Positions 46,312 to 58,100 of a DNA stretch of 64,000 bases are shown in pieces (position 1 is the first letter of the stretch; every line of letters starts with the position of its first letter). Both the position numbers and the translations under genes were made by a program. The notes beneath the pieces are model-generated. The model was not told the origin of the DNA. It was given only the letters and a program-made list of their open reading frames with translations, and did no database searches. Origin of the DNA: Coffea arabica (lineage: Eukaryota > Streptophyta > Magnoliopsida > Gentianales > Rubiaceae); contig NC_092316.1 in NCBI RefSeq assembly GCF_036785885.1, positions 50,725,001 through 50,789,000 on the forward strand. Reading direction: 5' to 3'.

Positions 46312-47374
46312 TGTTGATCTTGGTCCCTAACTTTTGATATTTACAAAATAATTGGATGATACTAATATCTCTTAAAGAAATACTTTCAACTATGAAGCAA
46401 ATCAGATTAAAAAATTAAACACATTTGAAAGGGACAAAGTATGCTGAAGCTATTGGACGCTCAAGAAGACAGGATCGGACGTTCGATAGTCATTGCGCAA
46501 TTTCGGATACATGAAGAACTCCATCACCGGACGTTCGAAGAAATTAAGACATTCCATTTAACTCACTGACCTTTTTCGGACGCAAGCATTGGACGTCCGA
46601 TAGGATTCTTTAAAGTCGACAAAACTATCAGACGCTGAATATGTCTCCACCGGACGTTTGATAAATACAAGATGATTTCTCAAATCTCTTTGTTTGCTAT
46701 TGGACGCACAAAGATCTTGCACCGGACGTCCGATACTCCAACGACTAGTTAATTTTTTAGCTACTTTCTATCTATTGGAAGCATTAATGAGGCATTTTTT
46801 TGTCTTATATAAATAGCGGTTGGCCAGATACTTCAAATAACTTTTACACATTGAAAATACAAAAGATTAAGAGTAATTTTAGTGAGAAAACACTCTCCAA
46901 GAAAGATTTGAAGTTTTAGTGGTGTGAAGTTCATTGTAAGCTTTTCATTTGTGAGTGAATACTTCATGAGTGTACCTCTGTGAGGGTTGTCTTGAGGGAT
47001 AGTAAAACTTTCTACCTTGACCGAGTGGAGTTTGGGGCAAGGAGGAAGTGAGCCTTATTTTGTATACAAAAGTGATTGTAATTCATCAACTTGAAAAAAC
47101 TTGTTTGAATTGATCTATAAGCTCAAGAGGAGTTGGGTAGTCAATTGATTTGTAATTCTTTCCTTTTTATTTACTTATTATTACATTTGTGATCTTTAAA
47201 TTGCTTATCTTTTTTACTTCTCTCAAGTGATTTTGTTCATTCATTGATTGACTCATTGTGTGATCACTTAGAAAAGAAAGTAAATTTCATATTGAACTAA
47301 AAGGTGTCTCATAATCTGATTAAGTTTCAATCAACCTAATTCACCCCCTTCTTAGGTTGTTTTCGGGCCTTATA
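46312..47374 (+). repeat. 3' LTR of the Sirevirus-like element
   Basis: 1,063-bp partner of the 5' LTR. It begins tgttgatcttgg and ends ggccttata, the final CA changed to TA. The cggacgtccg-type words lie at about 46,455-46,735. The two LTRs differ by many scattered substitutions, so the insertion is not very recent. Confidence 0.93.
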
Positions 47375-48214
47375 GGATGTAATTCCTCAATTGGATTAAG
47401 AATTAGAAAAACTCAACCCTAATCAACAAATAAGCTACCGGGGCTTGTTTAAATTAGATTATACGTTTTCTTAACATGGGACTAATCACACTAGTCGCCA
47501 CTGGTATAAACCAATCAAACAATTACGGATTTAACAGGTTAAATTGGCAGTAGATTATTAGGTTAATTCGAATATCAGACCCTTGACATTCAAATAATAA
47601 AACAATCATAAGAAGTTAAACCAGAAAATCTACAAATACCAATGAATAAAAGAAATAAATAAAAATAATCCGATCTCACTGATGTTTGGAACCAAGTCTT
47701 TAAGTTGACTTTCAACTAGAAAAGAAACTTAGTTGCGCATAGCCAATTGAAGGAATTCACACCATTTTTCCCACACAAGCCGCATGAGTCTTTGATAAGA
47801 GAAAAACTAGAGAAAACAAATGATTGGCCAAAAAGCCAAGTGACCGTCCTTCCTCCCCATAAGATACCTAATGACTACTAATTAATAACCAATTCGGCTT
47901 CTCACTTGGACAACCGAAACTAGAATTCTAATTGAAAAAAGTAACTCCAAGAATAATGCCAATTATTTTCTATATAAAATATCTAAGAAAAATGGTAATT
48001 TCCTAATCTTTCGCCAATAATCCACGTAGACTTCATCTTGAATTGGGAAACTCTTGAAAAATCACCTCTTTTATCATTTTTTGCTTATTTTCCTATAATT
48101 AGCACCAAATACCAAATATAAGTAGAATCTATCCATTAATACAATATTTGGTAAAATAAAAGAGGAAAATAATCACAAAATTAATGACAAAAATGCAATC
48201 TATTAGGCAACGAC

Positions 48215-50912
48215 TTGTATGAAACAGTGATTAGTTTCTTTTGTAGTCATGAGCTGCTGAAGAGTATTGCTTCGATGTTGATTGTGTTGCTTCCGAAGGT
48301 AAACTCACCCCAAGATTTTAGCCAATTTTGGCCAATAAGTCCCTGCAATTTTTTCAATAAAGTTATTTCAAAAATCTTGGCTATTCGTTTGTCAAAGATG
48401 CTGTCGAGTATTATTTCTCCTCAACAAAGTGGATTTGTTAAGGGTAGACAGATTTTTGATAATTTTTTATTGGTCCAGGAGTTGGTATCTAATAATTGTA
48501 GATCGAATAGAGGGGGAAATGTAGTTTTGAAGTTGGATATGGCCAAGGCTTATGACAGAGTTTTTTGGTCTTTTTGGTTACAAGTGTTAAGAAGGTTTAG
48601 GTTTGGTGAGATGTGGATTGATATGATATGGAGGCTTATTTCGAATGTTTGGTTTTCAGTAATAATTAATGGTGCACCTCAAGGATTCTTTAAATCTAGT
48701 CGTGGGTTGCAACCAGGAGATTCGATCTCGCTGGCTCTCTTTGTGATTAGTGTTGAAATTCTCTCTCATCTTCTGAACTCATTGGTTAACTGTCGAGGCT
48801 TTATGCCTTTTAGAGTTCCGCAGGGATGTCCGAATGTTACTCATTTGGCATATGCGGATGGTGTTATTATCTTTTCTAGTGGGCTGAAGAGGTCTGTTCA
48901 GTTGGTTATGAAGATTATTGAAGCTTATGTTTTGGTATCAGATCAGAAGGTAAATCATCAAAAGAGTTGTTTTTTGTCTCATGCAAAGTTTCCTTGGATG
49001 AAAAAACGCATTGTTGCAGAGATAACTGGGTTTCAGTCAAAGGATTGTTCGGTAAAATATTTGGACTGCCCCTTATATGTTTGGAGGCGAAAGAAAAGTT
49101 ACTTCTCAGCAATTTGTGACTCGATCGGGAGTAGGGTGTTATCATAGAAGGAGAAGTTATTATCACATGGTGGTAAGGTGGCCCTGATAAAGAGTGTACT
49201 ATCTTCCATGCCTATTCATACTTTTGCTGCATTGACTACCCCTTAGTCGATATTTGGCATTTTGGAGAAGATTTTGCTAATTTTCTATGGGGCTCCTCAG
49301 TGGTTGGGCCGCGGTTCCATTGGATAAAATAGGACCATTTATGCAAACCTTACGACAAGGGGGAGTGGGTTTGAGGTTTTTGCAGCATGTGTTTGATGCT
49401 TTCTCGATGAAATTATGGTGGCATTTTTTATTGCGGCAGTCATTGTGGGCTGAGTTCATGCATTGAAAATATTGTCCAAATGTTCATCTTTGTTTTGCTA
49501 ATGTTTCTCCGGGGAATTCGTGGACTTGGAAGAGAATGGTGTCTATTCAAAGGATTGCTGAGCAGCATATAAGATGGATCTTGTCTAGTGGTTCTGTGAG
49601 TTTTTGGCATGATAATTGGTTGGGACAGGATCCACTATGTCGACAAGTGGATACTTTCCAGGAATATACAGTTTCCGATTTTGTTGAGCAAGGTGTTGGA
49701 ATGTGCAGCAGTTATATATTGTATTAGCTGCCCGGTAGGTGGGGCATATCTTAGATGTTGCACGTCCTTCTCTGGACCAAGTGGCCACAATGGTTTGGTC
49801 TCCCAGTAACTCAGGCAAGTTCTCATTATCATCAGCCTACCAGATTGTTCGAGAAGTTGGAAACAACTCTTGTATTTACTCATCGTTCTAGCTTCAAAGG
49901 CTGCCGATAAAGATTTCTTTCTTCATGTTGAGATTGACGGGAGCCAGATTGTCAGTGATGGATAGTTTGCATAAACTTGGGGTGTTAGGCCCTTCTTATT
50001 GTTTTTGTTGTCTACATCCATGTTAAGAGATGATTAATCACATTTTCTGCACTGGAGAGGTTGCACAAAGAATCTGGAATTACTTTGAAGTGGTGGTTGG
50101 AGGGTTTAGCGTTTCTTCTAGACAAGATATAAGGTGATTAGTTAGTGGTTGAAACCTATTCGAAACCCGTATCTTCAGTATCTCTTTCGACTCTTGCCTT
50201 CTTTAATATATTGGTACTTATGGAAAATGCGGAATAAATCTATGTTTGAAGGTCAGCTACTGTTTGTGAGTGAATTTTTGGTGATTTTCGGGACCTTTTT
50301 CATCTTAAATTTAAAGGTACTGTTATCATTGGTCATTCTTGGCCGAGGTATTTTGATATGGTAGCTAGGTTGAAAAGAGATTACAAAACTTTAGTTGTTT
50401 GGTGGAGATGTCCAGTGCAATTAGTTGTGAAGCCAAATTTGGATGGATGTTCGAGGGGTAATCCGGGTAAGAGTGGAGGCAAGGGTTTGCTCCGAAGTTG
50501 CAAAGGAAGGTTTCTTCTAGGGTTCTCGTGTTTCTTTGGGAAGATGACGAGTTTACAGGTAGAGTTGAAAGCGCTTCTTTATGGTGTTAGGTTGGCTCTT
50601 GCTCGAGGGTATTTTGATTTGCACTTAGAATTTGATTCTTTGGTAATTGTTCATATCAATCAAGGAAAGGTGAGGTGTCCATGGAGGTTGCAAGGGGATT
50701 TACAGGAACTATTGCAAGCTAGAAGGTTTTTTAGAGAGATATCACAATGCTATCGAGAAGCGAATAAACCTGCCGACAGACTTTCGAATGTTGGGGTTGA
50801 CTCTGGAGCAATTTTGACGTATGAATCTTTTCGTGATTTGCCTCGTCTGGTGAGAGGTGACATCGCACTTGATTGGTTTGGGTTTCCGGATTTTCGAAGA
50901 AGTAGAGTTTAG
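48215..50912 (+). pseudogene. LINE-3 ORF2, 3' part: reverse transcriptase and RNase H, broken, active site changed
   Basis: It resumes after the insertion with LYETVISFF. RT motifs are FWPISPCNFFNKVISK (near 48,330), SGFVKGRQIFDNFLLVQE, LKLDMAKAYDRVFW (near 48,530), GDSISLALF and YADG (near 48,855). The invariant YADD is YADG here, so a catalytic aspartate is gone. The frame stops at 49,147 and is followed by broken pieces of the thumb/zf-RVT region. The RNase H region (50,358-50,912) is open and has the plant type: LDGCSRGNPGKSGGKG, VELKALLYGVRLALA, HLEFDSLVIVHI, SQCYREANKPADRLSN. It ends at 50,912. Confidence 0.92.
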
Positions 50913-51047
50913 CCATTTCTTTATGCTCTGGTGAGAGTTGTTCCTTTGTTTATTTCTTTATGCTTTCTGGAGGTAAAGGTCTAGGCCTCCCTCGCTGTAT
51001 TCGATGATTTGTTTGATTTAATAAGATTGGATTTTGGAAGAAAAAAA

Positions 51048-52699
51048 TCATAATATATATCAAAGATCATTTGCTTACAATTCATAAAAAGTACTTGTGT
51101 AAAGAGAATTCATCTGATCTACAAGCCACTCCATTTGGTTGAATTTCACCATGATATATAATTTTCATCATTTGTTTATTCATTCACCGATTTGTATTTC
51201 CTAATTTAGTTTGCTATTTTGGTTTTGATGACAATTTTTAGGGTTGAGTAAATTTGCATGTATGGTCATTTTTCTTTTTTTTTTTGGTTAAAGTGTACAC
51301 AAAAGTTTCCCTATTTGGCAATTTGTCTTCAGAGATTCAAGTTATACATAAATACGAGCTCAACATAAAGATTAAGTTATAGAATTCAAATTGTTGAATA
51401 AAATCTTGTTTAACCTCTATAGCGATAAAATTGTTAAAGAACATAAATAATGTTTTATTATGAATTATTTGTATTTTTATTTCCTTTTATGAATATATGG
51501 CAGAAAATCAACAATTCACTATCATGATTCTATCTTAATATAATGTTTAAAGAAAAAAGACAAAACTAAATTGTATCAAATGGACCACTTTTACAAGTGA
51601 ATATAATATATTTTGTTATATTTTGATAATAATTATTGTCTTTACTAGTTAATTAAATTGAAATAATGTTCATGATAACATTGATTACAAGCTTAGAACT
51701 TGTAAAAATGGTTTGTGTACGGAAAATTCGAGTAATACTACTGTATGATCATGGATGTCTAAATAATTTTGTTTATTAATATAACATTTTTGGGGTGAAA
51801 CATCTAATGAGGGATTTCTAAGTAGAGTTGTTGAACTTTAACAATACTTCATAGGCTCAATTTTTCATCTTCCTTTCTTTCTTTCACTTGAATATTTATG
51901 GATAAATTTTTCTTAATGTTTGAATTTCGTAGTATTTACTTTCTGGTGGTTTTCATTAGGCTAAAAAGTAACACAATATTTTTAATTTTCCTTTAGAAAA
52001 ACACACAACATCACGTGAGTAGAATTGTTGAACTTTAACAATACTTCATAGGCTCAATTTTTCATCTTCCTTTCTTTCTTTCACTTGAATATTTATGGAT
52101 AAATTTTTCTTAATGTTTGAATTTTGTAGTATTTACTTTCTGGTGGTTTTCATTAGGTTAAAATGTAACACAATATTTTTAATTTTCCTTTAGAAAAACA
52201 CACAACATCACGTGCGCAAAAATCCCGTGCAGCTACTATGATACTACTATGAAAAAATTCACCACTTAAATTCTCACACACACAAATCTGTGATGATCAT
52301 AGATGCACGGATGAACTTTTGCTTATCTAGGTATTTGCTGTGATAAATGTTCTTTTGTTTTCTCTAAGATAGTTGGTGGGATGGAGGTTTTATTTTTTGT
52401 CAAATTTTGGTTTAATTATTTCCTCTCACACATGCACTGTGACATATGCACTGTGACATAATCACAGGTAGAGTCAAAATCGATTTTAAAACACATGTAG
52501 GACATGCATGAGAACATCAATTTTAAAACACGTGTATGACATGCATCAGGAAAAATGTGTTAGTTCAGTCACAAAAAATAAGTAAATCCAAGAAAAAAAA
52601 ATGAGAATGCGAGGATAGACATTGAGCTGGAAAGAAGAGCAAAATTTGCTTCGGACGACAAAAGTGACCATGGGAGGATAGACATCGTGGAAAGAAGAA
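51048..52699. other. AT-rich intergenic sequence with a tandem duplication; no gene
   Basis: No gene is seen. Besides the duplication listed separately there are short repeats near 52,433-52,545 (gcactgtgacata twice; ttttaaaacacgtgt-type words twice, each followed by gacatgcat). Parts near 51,300-51,400 loosely resemble 31,270-31,360. Confidence 0.5.
51821..52214 (+). repeat. 197-bp near-perfect tandem duplication
   Basis: The unit beginning agtagagttgttgaac (51,821-52,017) is repeated at 52,018-52,214 with only a few changes, ending cacaacatcacgtg in both. Confidence 0.9.
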
Positions 52700-53053
52700 C
52701 AAAAATAGTAGTGGAAAAGATGGATAACCATTGAAGATCAGTGTGATGAACTAAGTCATAAATTAACTCTATTGAAGCAGATTCCAAGGATGATTTCTTA
52801 TATAGATCGAGTCTCTCAATCTACAGTAGGTTATAGATCCAAGTGATACATTCTTGTACATGGACTGATCTTACATTTTTTTTTACATGCAACTATAATA
52901 CATTTGCAAGGAAATGGTCTCTAGGCATGATTTAGGTTGCACAAAATAGTTTTAGACTTTAACATTTTTGTGATAGCACCATTGATACCATAATTTTAGC
53001 AGTTATTGACACAGAAATATTTAAATTCTTATTTGCATCGTCTAATATCCATA
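52700..53053 (+). repeat. Repeat B, copy 3 (right-hand part)
   Basis: Matches the last ~350 bases of the complete B copies (from aaaaatagtag, ggataaccattgaagatc to gtctaatatcc). The left part is absent and flanked by unrelated sequence. Helitron H follows directly. Confidence 0.75.
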
Positions 53054-53316
53054 TCTATACTATATATAAAGGAAGCAAAGAGGGTTGGTGTAAATATTTT
53101 GTGTCACTTTATGTTATACCAAAAGTGCCCTTTAAAGTTAGTTTTCAAACTACTCACATTTCCTCTTTTTTTCCACCATAATTTCAAAAACAATAAATTG
53201 CTCTGAAAAATAGTAATTACAGATTTTCCAAATAAACACATACATGTCTACCATGTAATAGCTTAATATGATAGAATAAATAGTCATACATTTTTTTAAA
53301 AATAAACACACACTTA

Positions 53317-53331
53317 AGATGTGCCAAAGCA
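53317..53331. repeat. Target-site duplication of LINE-1 (left)
   Basis: agatgtgccaaagca, repeated exactly at 59,359-59,373. Confidence 0.93.
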
Positions 53332-53413
53332 TTTTTATTTGAAAAGGAAGCGAAAAATTTGGACGTGCATGAGCGGAAACCCTTGGCATGCAATGGTGGC
53401 TGGCGGCTCTTCC

Positions 53414-55177
53414 ATGGCGGCGCGGTAGCCCTTGGCAGATGGGAGTCCCTGCTCCCCAAGTACGGCAAAATCTTTCACACAGCTCTTCTCTCAGCCTGCC
53501 GAATCACCAATATCCAGGTGAAGCCAACAACAAAGTACATGGGGTGAGGCGGCTGTTGTATTCTCCAAAGCAGAGGCGGATAAGCTAGCAACCCTTTTTC
53601 GCAGGGTTCTGGTGGGGAAATTCTCGCACGGGCATCCCAGTTTGGAAGGGATTCGTAAGTTCTTCTCCTCCTTAAACTTGAAGGATCAAGTCTCCATTGG
53701 GCTCCTGGATTATAGACATGTTCTTCTTAAGTGTTTTGCCAAACAAGATTTCAGCCATATCTGGACTTGTGGGATGTGGCAACTGGGGAAATATTCTATG
53801 CGAATTTTCCGTTGGACTAGGGACTTCCATGTGAAAAAGGAATCAGCCTTGATACCAGTTTGGGCATCTCTGCGGGCCCTTCCCGTTCACTACTTTGACA
53901 AACACTCACTATTCTCTATTTTAGCACCAATTGGGAAATCGCACTTCCTGGATTCGGCAACGGCAGCGGGCATGAGATCGAGTATAGCGAGGGTATGCAT
54001 AGAGGTAGACCTGTTGAAACCAATTTGTTCGCGGGTGTGGGTGGTTGTTGAAGAAGAGGGAGGTTTTTGGCAAAATATAGTGTTAGAGAACACACCCAAG
54101 TACTGCAGCGCCTGCTACAGATTGGGCTATTCAGTGGAGAAATGCAAGAAGGATACACATAATGGTGCTGGGGCTTTGCTTAAGGGCAAACAAGTCCAAA
54201 TTGTAAAGCAGCGAGAAGCTGCTGAGGCTATCGAGAAGGCCAAGGGCAGTCTTGTTGGTACATCAAAGCCTAGGGGGATTGGAGATTCAATACCAGCAGC
54301 GTTGATGGAAGGGTAGCCTTCAAGCCCTGCTAGTGACGGATGTAAAAGTCCAGCGGACGCAGCTGCGGCAGCGGAGATGGAAACCAGGGAGGCAATGCCG
54401 AAGCACCCTGTGCAGCAGCCTGCTCATTTGATTGTTGCTGATATGACCTTGGCACTACTGGAGAGCAGTGGACAGGAAGATGGCATACCAGAATGGGATC
54501 GACCCACAGCTCTCTGTGCAACAGATGGGGCCTTGACGGAGCAGGTGGAAGCTAGAGTGGAGATCATGGAAGAAGGGCACAGTCCGGATGGTCAACTTCT
54601 AGTGGCAGCAGGCTCTCTGTCCTTGCGATCCAACGCCTATTGTGGGCAACTGCAAGAGAGTAGGCAAGATGCTATTGGGGCTACAGTTACTGTTGGGTAG
54701 GAGGGCCAAGTTGCATATGACGGAGTGGAAAGGACATTGGAAAGGAAGCAAGGGGTAAGTGCAGCAGTGTTGGTTTCTCAACAGGGGCATGAGTGTCAGG
54801 TGCGGCAGGACCTCGTGACTCAGTCTCTGAGTAACAGATAGCAGGTTGCCGCGGGGCAGATGATCCTGTTGCACAGCAGCGAGCTGGGGAGTTTGGTTGT
54901 CGATTTGAGTAGGAAGGAGGAGGTGCTTCACGATGAACATGGGGACGCTGACGTTGAGTTATCGACTATCGCAGGAAATCTATCTCCAAGGCTTGTTCGA
55001 CAAGAAAGGGTGGGAAGGTCAGCGGTGATGGCTTTGAACATTGACCAATCTGAGACAGTTGAGAGAGATTTCAGGCAAGTGAGAGTAAAGGGTGTGCGTA
55101 CTCGTTTTTCCTCTGATAGACAGATTCGGTCTGCGACATCCTCCTATAACTCCTTTCAGGTATTATCTCATGATTAA
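53414..55177 (+). pseudogene. LINE-1 ORF1: DUF4283 / zinc-knuckle protein, broken
   Basis: ATG 53,414 (MAAR) matches the LINE-2 start, and AKSFTQLFSQPAESP aligns with the same region of LINE-2. The main open stretch has VLVGKFSHGHPSLEGIRKFF, LDYRHVLLKC, IPVWASLRALPVHYF and ARVCIEVDLL (DUF4283), then a knuckle CSACYRLGYSVEKC in which the His is Tyr. An alanine-, glutamate- and serine-rich tail ends QVLSHD with TAA 55,175-55,177. In-frame stops occur at about 53,426, 53,517, 54,314, 54,698 and 54,838. By family it coats the LINE RNA. This copy cannot be made as one protein. Confidence 0.9.
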
Positions 55178-58100
55178 TGGCATCTTTTGGAATTTTAGAG
55201 GGGTGGCTAAAGCCCCTAATCTAAGAAGATTGATTAAATTAGTAAAGTTGCATCAGACTAAGTTCGTTATGATATGTGAGCCCGAACTAGATGTGTCTAA
55301 AATTGAGTACACTTACATTTTGATTTTGTGATTGTGAATTGTTCGGGTGATATTTGGGTGTTCTACAGTAGTCCTTTCGTGTGTTCCATTGTTGGCAACA
55401 TTTATCTCTTTCTGTGCAATCTCCGTTGATGCCTGGGTCAATCATAATATCTTTTGTTCATGCAAAGTGCTCTGTGAAGGAGTGAAGAGAATTTTGGAAC
55501 AACTTATTAGCGGATAAGCCTAACTCTCTGCCATGGTGCATTGAGGGGGATTTTAATGTCACAATGGCTCCTCATGAAAAACGGGGAGGCCGCCCGTTTG
55601 TTGTAGCTAAGGGGGTGGAGTTTATGTCCTTCTTGAAGGAGACTGGGATTTTTTATGTGGGCTTTTTGGGACCTAACTTCACATGGTGTAATAATCAGAG
55701 AGGTAGAGATAGAGTTTCGAAGAGATTGGACAGGCTGTTAGTCAATAGGAAATTTTTGGATTTTTATGTAGCCATTTTTGTGGTTCATTTGACGAGACAT
55801 CCCTCGGACCATACGCCGTTGAAGATTTCATTTGCATCTCGGATTGACAATAAGCCAAGGCCATTCCGATTCTTGAATGTCTGGATGACTAAACCAGAGC
55901 TCTTAGAGGTGATTAGACATGCCTGGGGTCAAGAAGCAAGTGGTTCCCCATTGCGTGTTTTGTGCTCTAAATTATTGGCGACGAGGAGGGCTATTCAGGT
56001 CTGGAACAAGCAATATTTTGAACATGTGTTCGATGCTGTTCGTGAGGTGGAGGCTACGGTGCAAAGGGCTGAGAAGGCCGTGGATCATGATGATTCGGAA
56101 GCGGGTCAAGTTAAGCTCAGGAAGGCTCAAGCGGAGCTATGTTATGCCTTGTCTATTGAAAAGCAGTACTGGAGTCAAAAGACTCGAGTAAAATGGTTTC
56201 GAAGTGGAGATAGTAATTCAAGGTATTTTCATGCGGTGGTAAAGCAGAGACGGGTCCAAGGAATGATACATCGAATAAAGAAGTCCAACGGTGATTGGGT
56301 GAATACAGATGCTGAGATAGCAAGTAAGGCAATAACGTATTGCTCTAATCTTTTCTCTGGACCGTTGGAGTCTGCTTCCAATATGTTGCACCTCATTCTA
56401 CCCTTGATTATAGGGGAGGACAATCGCATGTTAGAGGCGGTTCCTTCTATAGAGGAGATTTATCAAGTGGTGAGGGTAATGGAAAAGGACAATGCAACTG
56501 GCCCCAATGGATTCATGGGTAAATTTTACACCTTTACGTGGGAGGTTGTTGCTCAAGATGTTTATAATGCGGTACTCAGCTTTTTCTGTGGGGTAGAACT
56601 TCCTCGATTCATCACCTCTACCTCGATCGTGCTACTTCCTAAGGTCTTGAATCCACAGGATCTCTCTCAATTTAGACCGATTAGCCTATGTAACTTCTTT
56701 AACAAGTTGTTATCTAGAATCTTGGCTGATAGAGTGGCTGGTGTCTTGCCAAAAATTATTTTCCCCAGCAGTCAGGGTTTGTTAAGGGCCGTAATATATC
56801 TGAGAACTACCTGCTAGTTTAGGAGGTGGTGTTGGGTATTGAAAAAAAAAGCTAGGGGTAGCAATGTCATTTTGAAGTTAGACATGTCCAAAACTTATGA
56901 CAGGGTATTTTGGTTGCATATTATTGGTGTTTTGCGGCGGTTTGGATTTAGGGAGCGTTTCATAGATCTAGTATGGCGGTTATTATCTAATGTTTGGTTC
57001 TCGGTAAGTATCAATGGGTATTCGCATGATTTTTTTAAATCTATGAGAGGGTTACGTTGGGGTGACCCGTTGTCACCGGCATTATTTATTATAGGGGTCG
57101 AGGTCTTGTCGAGAGGCTTAAATGCCCTTACGGTGCAATCGGGTTTCTTGTGGTTTAAAGTCCCATATGGATGCCCTTCTGTAACTCATTTGGCGTTCGC
57201 GGATGATGTGCTTATATTTGCGAACGGGTCTTCCTCCTCTCTGAATGACATTATGCAGGTGTTGGAGATGTATCAACGGTGCTCGAGTCAGCTAATAAAT
57301 GCTCAAAAAATTGGTTACTTGGTTCATCCGTCATTGTCCCCGACTAGAAGAAGAGTGATTGAATGTGTCACGAGATTTACTTGGCAGCCTTTCCCTATCC
57401 GCTATCTAGGGTTTCCGCTTTATTTTAGGAGGTGTAAATCTTCATATTATGGTGAAGTGTGTCAGTCTATTCTTGGACGGGTCTTGTCATGGAAATCAAA
57501 GTTTCTGTCAGCGGGGGGCAAGATGGTTTTAATCAAGCAAGTGTTGTTGTCAATGCTAGTATATTTGCTGTCCGCTGCTGTGATCCCTAGCTCGGTGTTT
57601 AACACTATAGAGAAGGTTTGCTCGAATTTTTTATGGGGGTCAGCATCCGAAGATTCGAAGTTTCACTGGATACGTTGGGCTCAACTGTGTTACCCGATTG
57701 AGGATGGTGGAGTAGGGTTTCGGAGACCACAGGACGTCTACACAGTTTTCTCGTATAAATTATTGTGGAGTTTCCGAACGGGAACGTCACTTTGGGTTGC
57801 TTTCATGCAAGCTAAGTATTGCAGAATGATCCACCATTGGCATGCAGAAATGACATTGATAGATTCGACAGTTTGGAGGCGTATGTTGAATGTGAGGCGA
57901 CATGTGGAACTTTCTATGGTATGGTTAGTCAATGAAGGATCCTGTCAATTTTGGTACGACAATTGGCTAGGCAGTGGCGCTTTATTTCTTAGAGCACCAG
58001 TTGATCCATCTCTTTCGCTTTGTAATTTCATTACCGATGGGCACTGGGACGCAAATCTTTTGTTTCGAATCTTGCCAGGGGACATTGTTCCTTCCATCTT

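Larger units (their letters stand above)
42711..47374 (+). mobile_element. Ty1/copia retrotransposon, Sirevirus-like, internally deleted
   Basis: LTRs of 1,052 and 1,063 bp (42,711-43,762 and 46,312-47,374) are flanked by ggatt (42,706-42,710) and ggatg (47,375-47,379), an imperfect 5-bp duplication. An initiator-Met-type primer site follows the 5' LTR. The gag gene and a protease remnant remain, but integrase, RT and RNase H are absent and the interior is only 2.55 kb. Several polypurine-like tracts, the last in the context tcatcatcaaaatggggg, precede the 3' LTR. Repeated tracts and this context are typical of Sireviruses. The LTRs carry spaced cggacgtccg palindromes. It inserted into the LTR-like element within LINE-3 and is the youngest layer there. 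Confidence 0.93.
42288..48205 (-). mobile_element. LTR-like insertion in LINE-3 (net about 1.25 kb), itself split by a copia element
   Basis: The two parts are 42,288-42,710 and 47,380-48,205. TGTCGAGCCTG starts at 42,292. The word gcagggtcgaatccacagg near 42,357 and the general layout resemble the terminal part of gypsy LTRs (compare the Athila-like LTR near 384-405), which suggests a solo LTR on the minus strand. However, the flanking repeat looks like 9 bp (ggcaatgac / ggcaacgac), which would suit a Mutator-like element, and the short word agattg occurs near both ends in inverted orientation. The class is therefore open. It has no coding sequence of its own. Confidence 0.5.
32430..51047 (+). 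mobile_element. LINE-3, split by two nested insertions (net about 5.9 kb)
   Basis: ORF1 runs 32,486-33,616 and resumes at 40,420-40,906. ORF2 runs 40,899-42,287 and resumes at 48,215-50,912. An A-run at 51,041-51,047 closes the element. The first gap is a CACTA transposon (33,617-40,419), the second an LTR-like insertion holding a copia element (42,288-48,205). Removing both leaves about 5.9 kb, the same size as LINE-1 and LINE-2. The 5' end is approximate (set near 32,430 from the spacing to the ORF1 start). I could not find a target duplication. Both ORFs carry stops and the RT active site is altered, so it is dead. Confidence 0.9.

Noticed and set aside
32430..51047. Target-site duplication for LINE-3
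   Set aside because: I compared the bases after the A-run (tcataatatatatcaaag) with those before 32,440 and found no convincing match.
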